Assembly (NCBI RefSeq): GCF_963929015.1
Contig: NZ_CAWVHE010000012.1
Coordinates: forward strand, 62,001-126,000
Direction: 5' to 3'
DNA length: 64,000 bases
DNA from: Merdimonas sp963929015
Lineage (GTDB): Bacteria; Bacillota; Clostridia; Lachnospirales; Lachnospiraceae
A model generated the notes under the pieces. The model saw only the letters and a list, made by a program, of their open reading frames with translations, searched no databases and was not told the origin of the DNA. Both the position numbers and the translations under genes were made by a program. Each line of letters opens with the position of its first letter. The stretch's first letter is position 1. Positions 7,988 through 15,375 of this stretch are shown piece by piece.

Positions 7988-9810
7988 GAACGATTCCCTC
8001 GTTTTCGCATCTTGGGATCCAGGATTTTCTTGCGGATCCGCAGGTTTTTGGGTGTCACTTCCAGAAGTTCATCGGTGTCGATGAAGTCCAGAGCCTGTTC
8101 CAGGCTTAAGATCCTGGGCGGTGTGAGCCTTAAGGCCTCGTCCGAGCCTGAGGAACGGGTATTGGTCAGGTGCTTGGTCTTGCAGATGTTCACTTCGATG
8201 TCGTCGGTTTTGGCATTTTCGCCCACCACCATACCGGAGTAGACTTTTTCTCCGGGACCGATAAATAAGGTGCCGCGTTCCTGGGCGCTGTAAAGGCCGT
8301 AAGTAACAGACTCTCCGGTCTCAAAGGCGATGAGGGATCCCTGCTTGCGGTACTGGATGTCTCCTTTGTAGGGAGCATAGCCGTCAAAGGCTGTATTCAT
8401 GATCCCGTTTCCTTTGGTGTCAGTCAGGAATTCTCCCCGGTAACCGATCAGGCCTCTGGACGGGATCCGGAATTCCAGACGGGTATAGCCGCCGCTGGCA
8501 GCCCCCATGTTCTGCAGTTCTCCTTTGCGCTGGCTTAGTTTTTCGATCACGGTTCCGGTAAATTCCTCCGGGACATCGATGTAAGCCAGTTCTACCGGCT
8601 CCAGAAGCTTGCCGTTTTCGTCTTTTTTGTAGAGCACCTCTGCTTTGCTGACCGCGAATTCGTAGCCTTCTCTTCGCATATTTTCAATCAGTACGGACAG
8701 ATGAAGCTCTCCTCTGCCGGATACTTTGAAGCTGTCGGTGCTCTCGGATTCCTCGACCCGGAGGCTGACGTCTGTGTTCAGCTCCCGGAACAGCCGGTCT
8801 CTTAGATGACGGGAGGTGACATATTTCCCTTCCTGGCCGGCAAAGGGGCTGTCGTTGACGATGAACTGCATGGCGATGGTGGGCTCGGAGATCTTCTGGA
8901 ACGGAATGGCCTTTGGATCTTCCGGAGAACAGATGGTATCGCCGATGGACAGATCTGCGATGCCGGAGATGGCAACGATGGATCCGATGGTGGCTTCTTT
9001 TACGTCAACTTTATTGAGCCCGTCAAATTCATAGAGCTTGCTGATGCGGACCTTTTCCATGCGGTCCGGGTCGTGTTTGTTTACGACTGCCGCGTCCATG
9101 CCTACGCGGATGGTTCCGTTGTCCACTTTGCCGATCCCGATGCGCCCCACATATTCGTTGTAATCAATGGTGCTGATCAGCACCTGGGTGCTGGCGTCCG
9201 GATCTCCTTCGGGAGCCGGGATATAGTTAAGGATCGTTTCAAACAAAGGCTTCATGTCTGTGCCTTCCTCCTCCGGATCAAGAGAGGCTACGCCGGTCTT
9301 GGCGGAGGCGTAGACGAAGGGGCAGTCCAGCTGTTCGTCCGAGGCGTTTAAGTCCATGAACAGCTCCAGCACTTCGTCGATGACTTCATCCGGTCTGGCT
9401 TCCGGGCGGTCGATCTTGTTGATGCAGACGATGACCGGAAGATTCAGTTCCAGGGCTTTGCGAAGAACGAACTTGGTCTGGGGCATGGCTCCTTCAAATG
9501 CGTCCACTACCAGGATGACGCCGTTGACCATCTTAAGGACACGTTCCACTTCTCCGCCGAAATCAGCGTGGCCGGGAGTGTCGATGATGTTGATCTTGGT
9601 TCCTTTATAATAGACGGCTGTATTTTTGGAAAGGATGGTGATGCCCCGTTCTCTTTCGATGTCGTTGGAGTCCATGACGCGCTCGGCGACCTCCTGATTT
9701 TCCCGGAATACCCCGCTTTGTTTGAGCAGTTCATCCACCAGGGTGGTCTTGCCGTGGTCTACATGGGCGATGATGGCAATGTTGCGGATATCTTCACGTC
9801 TGGTTTTCAT
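7984..9810 (-). CDS. typA: Ribosome-associated translational GTPase TypA/BipA
   Basis: TypA/BipA is an EF-G-like GTPase that acts in ribosome assembly and stress adaptation. The 608-residue length is typical. The G1 motif AHVDHGKTTL lies near residue 15, the G2 region has RERGITI, the G3 motif is DTPGHADFGGEVERVL and G4 is NKIDRPEARP. EF-G domain II, III and V-like regions follow, and the TypA-specific C-terminal domain ends in DTDELLEVTPKNLRIRKK. The start follows AAGGAAG with 8-nt spacing. It is divergent from the SSB-like gene and overlaps the PsiE-like gene downstream. Confidence 0.97.
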   Translation of the reverse strand: MKTRREDIRNIAIIAHVDHGKTTLVDELLKQSGVFRENQEVAERVMDSNDIERERGITILSKNTAVYYKGTKINIIDTPGHADFGGEVERVLKMVNGVILVVDAFEGAMPQTKFVLRKALELNLPVIVCINKIDRPEARPDEVIDEVLELFMDLNASDEQLDCPFVYASAKTGVASLDPEEEGTDMKPLFETILNYIPAPEGDPDASTQVLISTIDYNEYVGRIGIGKVDNGTIRVGMDAAVVNKHDPDRMEKVRISKLYEFDGLNKVDVKEATIGSIVAISGIADLSIGDTICSPEDPKAIPFQKISEPTIAMQFIVNDSPFAGQEGKYVTSRHLRDRLFRELNTDVSLRVEESESTDSFKVSGRGELHLSVLIENMRREGYEFAVSKAEVLYKKDENGKLLEPVELAYIDVPEEFTGTVIEKLSQRKGELQNMGAASGGYTRLEFRIPSRGLIGYRGEFLTDTKGNGIMNTAFDGYAPYKGDIQYRKQGSLIAFETGESVTYGLYSAQERGTLFIGPGEKVYSGMVVGENAKTDDIEVNICKTKHLTNTRSSGSDEALRLTPPRILSLEQALDFIDTDELLEVTPKNLRIRKKILDPKMRKRGNRS

Positions 9811-9861
9811 AATTAACGCTTCCTTTTCTTATTTTAATGTGCACGTTTCTGCAGCGTTACT

Positions 9862-9891
9862 AGTGTACCATATTTTCCAAAATATTTACAA
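9862..9891 (-). promoter_or_regulatory. Promoter of typA
   Basis: Minus-strand TTGTAA (complement of 9886-9891), an 18-nt spacer and TACACT (complement of 9862-9867) lie about 50 bp upstream of the typA start. Confidence 0.5.
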
Positions 9892-9967
9892 GTATTAGTT
9901 CTAAATCGAAAAAAGCGTTCATACACTATGTAATATACGATTCAGAAGAAAGGAAGATTGTTAGACC

Positions 9968-10600
9968 ATGTCAGATAAGATGATTGAAAACAACCAGGTA
10001 ACAGTAATGGGAAGAGTGGCGACGCCTTTTACCTTCAGCCACGAGGTGTTTGGGGAAGGATTTTATATGGTGAGTGTGGACGTCCGCCGCTTAAGTAACT
10101 CTATGGACCGGATCCCCCTGATGATCTCGGAGCGTCTGATCGATGTGTCCAGGGATTACACCGGAGAATTTCTGATGGCCAGCGGCCAGTTCCGGTCTTA
10201 CAACCGGCATGAAGAGCAGAAAAACCGGCTGGTCCTGTCATTGTTTGTGCGGGAGGCGGCGTTTGTCGAAGAAGAGCTGGACGGGGCAAAGACCAACCAG
10301 ATCTTTCTGGACGGGTATATCTGCAAGCTGCCGGTGTACAGAAAGACGCCTCTTGGCAGGGAGATCGCGGATCTTCTTCTGGCGGTCAACCGGCCGTATG
10401 GCAAATCGGATTATATCCCCTGTATCTGCTGGGGAAGGAATGCCAGGTTTGCCGCTTCCTTTGAGGTGGGGGAGCATGTGCAGGTGACCGGCCGGATCCA
10501 GAGCCGGGAGTACATAAAAAGACTTTCAGAGACAGAGACACAGAAGAGGACGGCTTACGAGGTGTCTGTAAGCAAGCTGGAATGTATGGATGCAAAGTAG
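9968..10600 (+). CDS. Single-stranded DNA-binding-like protein with two OB folds
   Basis: The 210-residue protein has two OB-fold-like halves. The first starts at NNQVTVMGRVATPFTFSHEVFGEGFYMVSVDVRR. The second starts near residue 110 at NQIFLDGYICKLPVYRKTPLGREIADLLLAVNR and ends VGEHVQVTGRIQSREY, which is the usual SSB layout for one strand-binding domain. There is no acidic SSB C-terminal tip (the protein ends LECMDAK), so it is not the main replicative SSB. Genes of this kind occur in Clostridia next to housekeeping loci; their role is unclear. It is divergent from typA and ends at a strong GC hairpin. Confidence 0.75.
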   Translation: MSDKMIENNQVTVMGRVATPFTFSHEVFGEGFYMVSVDVRRLSNSMDRIPLMISERLIDVSRDYTGEFLMASGQFRSYNRHEEQKNRLVLSLFVREAAFVEEELDGAKTNQIFLDGYICKLPVYRKTPLGREIADLLLAVNRPYGKSDYIPCICWGRNARFAASFEVGEHVQVTGRIQSREYIKRLSETETQKRTAYEVSVSKLECMDAK

Positions 10601-10602
10601 CC

Positions 10603-10623
10603 CTGCCCCGGCCCGGGGCGCAG
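10603..10623 (+). terminator. Strong GC hairpin after the SSB-like gene
   Basis: CCTGCCCCGG pairs with CCGGGGCGCAGG (one bulge), starting just after the stop. There is no T tract, so termination is uncertain. It sits immediately before the dapA promoter. Confidence 0.4.
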
Positions 10624-10636
10624 GTACAGGCTGTCG

Positions 10637-10665
10637 TTGACATCCCCCTGGTTTGATGGTAATAT
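10637..10665 (+). promoter_or_regulatory. Near-consensus promoter of the dapA operon
   Basis: TTGACA (10637-10642), a 17-nt spacer and TAATAT (10660-10665) form a near-perfect housekeeping sigma promoter. Transcription should start near 10672 and give a leader of about 115 nt with two possible hairpins, one of them CCCGGGGC-TTTT-GCTTCGGG at 10725-10744. Confidence 0.8.
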
Positions 10666-10786
10666 TTTTATAGGTTTAAGCTGGCAGGACTGCGAACGTG
10701 CGCGGATCAGCCAGGCAACATGGTCCCGGGGCTTTTGCTTCGGGATGAGAGATTCATAAAAAGAAAGAAAAGTCAGGAGGATGGGT

Positions 10787-11677
10787 ATGTCTATATTTAC
10801 AGGCGCAGGAGTGGCCATCGTCACTCCGTTTCATGAGGATGAAAGCATTCATTACGATAGACTGGACGAACTCATTGATTTCCATTGTAACAATGGTACC
10901 GACAGTATTATTATCTGCGGAACCACAGGGGAGTCGGCAACGATGACAGAGGAGGAGCATCTGGAGTGCGTGAAGTTCGCCATTGACCGTGCAAAGGGAA
11001 GGATCCCGGTGATCGCCGGGACAGGATCCAACTGTACCAGAACCGCGGTGGAGCTGTCGAAAGAGGCGGCGGACTACGGCGCGGACGGACTTCTGGTGGT
11101 AACGCCTTATTATAACAAGGCGACCCAGGCGGGGCTGATCGCTCACTACAGCGCGGTGGCAAAGGAAGCAAAAGCGCCGATCATTATGTACAGCGTGGCC
11201 AGCCGCACCGGGTGCAACATTGAACCGGCTACCGTAGCATATCTGGTAAAACACGTGGAAAATATCGTGGGCGTAAAAGAGGCCTCCGGAAATATCTCCC
11301 AGGTGGCAAAGATCATGGCGCTTACCGATGGGAATATTGATCTTTATTCCGGAAATGACGATCAGATCGTACCGCTTCTGTCTCTTGGGGCAAAAGGTGT
11401 GATTTCCGTGCTTTCCAATGTGGCGCCAAAGGAGACCCATGAGATCTGTGAGAAGTTCTTTGCAGGCGACGTGGAAGGAAGCTGCAGGCTTCAGCTCAAG
11501 GCGATCCCGCTGATCGATCAGCTGTTCTGCGAAGTGAATCCGATTCCGGTGAAGAAGGCGATGCAGCTGATGGGCAGGGACTGCGGACCGCTTCGGATGC
11601 CCATGACCGAGCTTACGCCGGAGCATGAGAAGACACTGGCGCAGGCAATGAAAGATTTTGGCATTACACTGGCATAA
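10787..11677 (+). CDS. dapA: 4-hydroxy-tetrahydrodipicolinate synthase
   Basis: DapA condenses pyruvate with aspartate semialdehyde, the first committed step of the lysine/diaminopimelate pathway. The TIM-barrel protein has the early GTTGESATM loop, the tyrosine of IIMYSVASRTG and the Schiff-base lysine in GVKEASGN (about residue 160). I choose ATG 10787 (MSIFTGAGVA) over ATG 10781, because AGGAGG at 10775-10780 directly abuts the first ATG but is six bases from the second. The length is then 296 residues, normal for DapA. dapB follows 21 bp later, and both feed peptidoglycan crosslink synthesis. Confidence 0.96.
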   Translation: MSIFTGAGVAIVTPFHEDESIHYDRLDELIDFHCNNGTDSIIICGTTGESATMTEEEHLECVKFAIDRAKGRIPVIAGTGSNCTRTAVELSKEAADYGADGLLVVTPYYNKATQAGLIAHYSAVAKEAKAPIIMYSVASRTGCNIEPATVAYLVKHVENIVGVKEASGNISQVAKIMALTDGNIDLYSGNDDQIVPLLSLGAKGVISVLSNVAPKETHEICEKFFAGDVEGSCRLQLKAIPLIDQLFCEVNPIPVKKAMQLMGRDCGPLRMPMTELTPEHEKTLAQAMKDFGITLA

Positions 11678-11698
11678 GAGGAAGGACAGGTGGAACAT

Positions 11699-12457
11699 AT
11701 GGTACGGGCGATCATGCATGGATGTAATGGAAAGATGGGCCGGGTGATCACCGGTCTGATCGGTGAGGACGGGGGCATTGAGATCGTGGCCGGCGTGGAT
11801 ACTTATACCGCCGTGCCAAACGACTACCCGGTGTTTGAAAGTATGGAGAAATGTGACGTGGAGGCAGATGTTGTCATTGATTTTTCCAATGCCTCCGCAG
11901 TGGACGCTCTGCTTGACGTCTGCTGTGCAAGAAAGCTTCCGGTTGTGCTGTGTACGACCGGGCTGTCGGAGGCGCAGCTTCAGAAGGTGGAAGAGGCGGC
12001 AAAGGAGACGGCGGTACTTCGATCCGCCAATATGTCTCTGGGGATCAATCTGCTCTTAAAGCTTCTGAAAGACGCGGCCAGGGTGCTTGGTCCTGCAGGA
12101 TATGACATCGAACTGGTGGAACGCCATCACAATCAGAAGGTGGACGCTCCCAGCGGTACGGCGATCGCACTGGCTGATTCCGTAAATGAGGCGCTGGACC
12201 GCCAGTATACTTATGTATACGACCGGTCAAAGGTAAGACAGAAACGAGAGAAAAAAGAGATCGGCATCTCTGCCGTGCGGGGAGGGACCATTGTGGGGGA
12301 TCACGAAGTGATCTTTGCCGGCACAGACGAGGTAATCGAGTTTAAGCACACGGCATATTCCAAGACGGTCTTTGGAAAGGGCGCGGTAGAAGCTGCCAAG
12401 TTTCTTGCCGGGAAACCGGCGGGAAAATACGACATGTCGGATGTGATCCGGCTGTAA
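11699..12457 (+). CDS. dapB: 4-hydroxy-tetrahydrodipicolinate reductase
   Basis: DapB reduces the DapA product with NAD(P)H in lysine/diaminopimelate synthesis. The N-terminal nucleotide-binding motif is GCNGKMGR, and the catalytic signature ERHHNQKVDAPSGTA lies in the middle. I place the start at ATG 11699 (MVRAIMHGC); an upstream GTG at 11690 overlaps the Shine-Dalgarno GGACAGG. The resulting 252 residues match the family. It is co-transcribed with dapA, and fbp begins 35 bp downstream. Confidence 0.96.
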   Translation: MVRAIMHGCNGKMGRVITGLIGEDGGIEIVAGVDTYTAVPNDYPVFESMEKCDVEADVVIDFSNASAVDALLDVCCARKLPVVLCTTGLSEAQLQKVEEAAKETAVLRSANMSLGINLLLKLLKDAARVLGPAGYDIELVERHHNQKVDAPSGTAIALADSVNEALDRQYTYVYDRSKVRQKREKKEIGISAVRGGTIVGDHEVIFAGTDEVIEFKHTAYSKTVFGKGAVEAAKFLAGKPAGKYDMSDVIRL

Positions 12458-12492
12458 GGGACCGACGGAAGGTGACCACGGGGAGGAAGGCC

Positions 12493-14445
12493 ATGAAAGA
12501 ATTAGAATCCAGATATTTAGAGAGACTTTCACAGCTGTATCCGACCATCGCAAAAGCATCCACGGAAATCATCAATCTGCAGGCGATCCTGAACCTGCCA
12601 AAGGGGACGGAACATTTCCTGACAGATATCCACGGCGAGCATGAGGCGTTTTCCCATGTTCTGAAAAACGGCTCTGGTTCTGTGCGCCGCAAGATCGATG
12701 ATGTTTTCGGGAATACTATGAGTAGCAGGGACAAACAGTCCCTGGCTACTCTTATTTATTATCCGAAGGAAAAGATGGAACGGATCAAAAAAGAAGAAGA
12801 GAATATGGAGGACTGGTATAAAATTACGCTATACCGTCTGATCGAGGTGTGTAAGCGCGCTGCCAGCAAATATACCAGATCCAAGGTGCGAAAAGCGCTG
12901 CCGCCGGATTTTGCCTATGTGATCGAGGAACTGATCACGGAGAAGGCTGAGATCACAGACAAAGAGTCCTATTACAATTCTATCGTGAACACGATCATCC
13001 GCATCGGCAGGGCGGAACCGCTGATCGTCGCCCTAAGTGAACTGATCCAGCGGCTGACCGTGGATCATCTGCATATTGTGGGGGATATTTATGACAGGGG
13101 GCCTGGCCCTCATATCATTATGGAGAAACTGATCCGGTATCACTCTGTGGATATCCAGTGGGGCAATCACGACGTGCTCTGGATGGGCGCTGCCGCCGGG
13201 CAGAGAGGGTGCATTGCCAATGTGATCCGGATCTGTGCCAGATACGGCAACCTGGATATTCTGGAGGACGGATATGGCATCAACCTGCTGCCCCTGGCCA
13301 ACTTTGCCATGAATACCTACCGGGACGATCCCTGTACCTGTTTTAAGCTGCGGGGAGAGCAGCAGTGCAGCCCGGATGAGACGAATCTGAACATCAAGAT
13401 GCACAAGGCCATTTCTGTGATCCAGTTTAAAGTAGAAGGGCAGATCATCCGGAACAATCCGGAATTTCAGATGGAGAGCAGAAATCTGCTCCATAAGATT
13501 CAGTTTGAGACAGGTACGGTGGAGGTGGAAGGAAAAGAGTATCCGATGCTGGATACCCATTTTCCGACTGTGGATCCGGGAGATCCTTATGCCCTGTCTC
13601 CAGAGGAAGAAGAGATCATGGACCGGCTGGAGAAGGCCTTCCTCCACTGTGAGAAGCTGCAGCGCCACATGCGGTTCCTGTTGAACAAAGGCGGGCTATA
13701 CAAGGTGTATAATAACAACCTGCTGTATCACGGATGCGTTCCTCTGACCGCAGACGGAGAGCTGATGTCGGTGCGGATCTACGGCCGCTTTTATAAAGGC
13801 CGGGGTCTTTACGAAGAGCTGGAAAGTTATGTGCGGAAAGGATTTTACGCGCTGGATGAAAAGGAGAAGGAGCGGGGCCGGGATATGATGTGGTATATCT
13901 GGCTGGGAGAAGGTTCGCCTCTGTTTGGCAAAGACAAGATGGCCACCTTTGAGCGGTATTTCCTGGAAGATAAGGAAACCCACAAAGAAAAGAAGAATCC
14001 TTATTATTCGATGCTGGAAAACGAGACCGTGGTAAACCGGATCCTGGCGGAATTTGGGCTGCCGCCGGAAGGGACGCACATCATCAACGGCCATGTGCCG
14101 GTCAAGTCAAAAAATGGAGAAAATCCTGTTAAATGCGGCGGGAAAGTTATGGTGATTGACGGCGGGTTTTCCAAGGCCTACCAGAAAGAGACCGGGATTG
14201 CAGGCTATACGCTGATCTATAATTCCTACGGCCTGATCCTGGCGGCCCATGAACCTTTTGAATCCACAGAGGCTGCCATTGAAAAAGAAAGCGATATTCA
14301 TTCCGACAGCATTGTGGTGAAGCGGGTCCTGGAAAGGAAGCTGGTGGGAGATACCGACGTGGGCCGGGAGCTCAAGGAGCAGATCCGGGATCTGGAAGTC
14401 CTTCTTGCGGCTTACCGGAGCGGGCGCATTGCCGAGCGGCTGTAG
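12493..14445 (+). CDS. fbp: Fructose-1,6-bisphosphatase, class III
   Basis: This gluconeogenic phosphatase converts fructose-1,6-bisphosphate to fructose-6-phosphate. It belongs to the large Firmicutes class III, built on a calcineurin-like metallophosphatase core. Metal-binding signatures are visible: DIHGEHEAF, VGDIYDRGPGPH, QWGNHDVLWMG and later NGHVPVK. I choose ATG 12493 (MKELESRYLERL), seven bases after GGAGGAAGG, over an upstream GTG at 12472. The length of 650 residues is typical. It follows dapB at 35 bp, suggesting read-through from the dapA promoter. Confidence 0.96.
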   Translation: MKELESRYLERLSQLYPTIAKASTEIINLQAILNLPKGTEHFLTDIHGEHEAFSHVLKNGSGSVRRKIDDVFGNTMSSRDKQSLATLIYYPKEKMERIKKEEENMEDWYKITLYRLIEVCKRAASKYTRSKVRKALPPDFAYVIEELITEKAEITDKESYYNSIVNTIIRIGRAEPLIVALSELIQRLTVDHLHIVGDIYDRGPGPHIIMEKLIRYHSVDIQWGNHDVLWMGAAAGQRGCIANVIRICARYGNLDILEDGYGINLLPLANFAMNTYRDDPCTCFKLRGEQQCSPDETNLNIKMHKAISVIQFKVEGQIIRNNPEFQMESRNLLHKIQFETGTVEVEGKEYPMLDTHFPTVDPGDPYALSPEEEEIMDRLEKAFLHCEKLQRHMRFLLNKGGLYKVYNNNLLYHGCVPLTADGELMSVRIYGRFYKGRGLYEELESYVRKGFYALDEKEKERGRDMMWYIWLGEGSPLFGKDKMATFERYFLEDKETHKEKKNPYYSMLENETVVNRILAEFGLPPEGTHIINGHVPVKSKNGENPVKCGGKVMVIDGGFSKAYQKETGIAGYTLIYNSYGLILAAHEPFESTEAAIEKESDIHSDSIVVKRVLERKLVGDTDVGRELKEQIRDLEVLLAAYRSGRIAERL

Positions 14446-14493
14446 GGACGGCAGATCCGGGAGGAGAAAAATACCGGAAGGAGACGACAGAAC

Positions 14494-15285
14494 ATGAGAT
14501 TCAGACCATGTATTGATATACATAACGGAAAGGTGAAGCAGATCGTAGGCGGCAGTCTTCTGGACGCCGGCGACCGGGCGCGGGAAAATTATGTATCTGA
14601 AAAGGGCGCTGCCGAATATGCCAGTCTGTACCGGAAGGACGGGCTCCCGGGCGGCCATGTGATCTTGCTCAACCCTCCTGCTTCAGAGTACTACGAAGCC
14701 ACAAAACAGCAGGCGCTGGCAGCCCTTCGCGCCTATCCGGGAGGACTTCAGGCAGGGGGCGGGATCACGGACGTCAATGCCGGGGAGTACCTGGAGGCTG
14801 GGGCCAGTCATGTGATCGTGACTTCTTATGTGTTCCGGGATGGCCAGATCCGCTGGGACGCCATGGAACGTCTGGCAAAAGCCGTGGGAAGGGAACATGT
14901 GGTGATCGACCTAAGCTGCCGGAAAAAAGAGGACGGTTATTATATCGTGACCAACCGCTGGCAGACCTTTACCAATGTGCAGCTGACCGGCGGACTGATG
15001 GATCGGATCGCGGATTACTGTGATGAGTTTCTGGTGCACGGGGTGGATGTGGAAGGAAAAGCTTCCGGTGTGGATGAAGAGCTGGCGGCTCTTCTTGCGG
15101 CGCACACAAAGCGGCCGGTCACATATGCCGGGGGCATTGGGAGTATGGAAGATCTGGCCAGGTTTGCACAGCTGACCGGGGGCCGGGTGGACTTTACCAT
15201 CGGAAGCGCCCTGGATCTCTTTGGAGGGCCGATCCCTTACCTGCAGTTGAAAATGTTTTGTGACCAGTTTATGAACGATTTATAA
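14494..15285 (+). CDS. hisA: HisA-type isomerase, eukaryotic-like branch (orphan)
   Basis: The 263-residue TIM-barrel protein matches the eukaryotic-type HisA branch, the isomerase of histidine synthesis acting on ProFAR. It has FRPCIDIHNGKVKQIVGG at the start, GGGITDVNAGEYLEAGASHVIVTSY around residue 90, VIDLSCRKK and TYAGGIGSMEDL near the end. The FRPCID opening and the LNPP loop are unlike ordinary bacterial HisA. It stands outside any his operon, between fbp and secA. Catalysing ProFAR isomerisation is the family expectation; a paralogous role is possible. Confidence 0.85.
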   Translation: MRFRPCIDIHNGKVKQIVGGSLLDAGDRARENYVSEKGAAEYASLYRKDGLPGGHVILLNPPASEYYEATKQQALAALRAYPGGLQAGGGITDVNAGEYLEAGASHVIVTSYVFRDGQIRWDAMERLAKAVGREHVVIDLSCRKKEDGYYIVTNRWQTFTNVQLTGGLMDRIADYCDEFLVHGVDVEGKASGVDEELAALLAAHTKRPVTYAGGIGSMEDLARFAQLTGGRVDFTIGSALDLFGGPIPYLQLKMFCDQFMNDL

Positions 15286-15290
15286 ATTGG

Positions 15291-15319
15291 TTGAATTGAA
15301 TTTTAGATAGTGCTAGAAT
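15291..15319 (+). promoter_or_regulatory. Promoter of secA
   Basis: TTGAAT (15291-15296), a 17-nt spacer ending in TGC, and TAGAAT (15314-15319) form a good promoter with an extended -10, about 57 bp before the secA start. Confidence 0.65.
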
Positions 15320-15375
15320 GGGAGGATAGAGTGGTCATTTTATGGCAAATTCATGACAAGGAGCATTTTTGACAT

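Noticed and set aside
10666..10786. Lysine riboswitch or T-box before dapA
   Set aside because: The leader is too short for a lysine riboswitch and no T-box sequence or specifier loop is visible.
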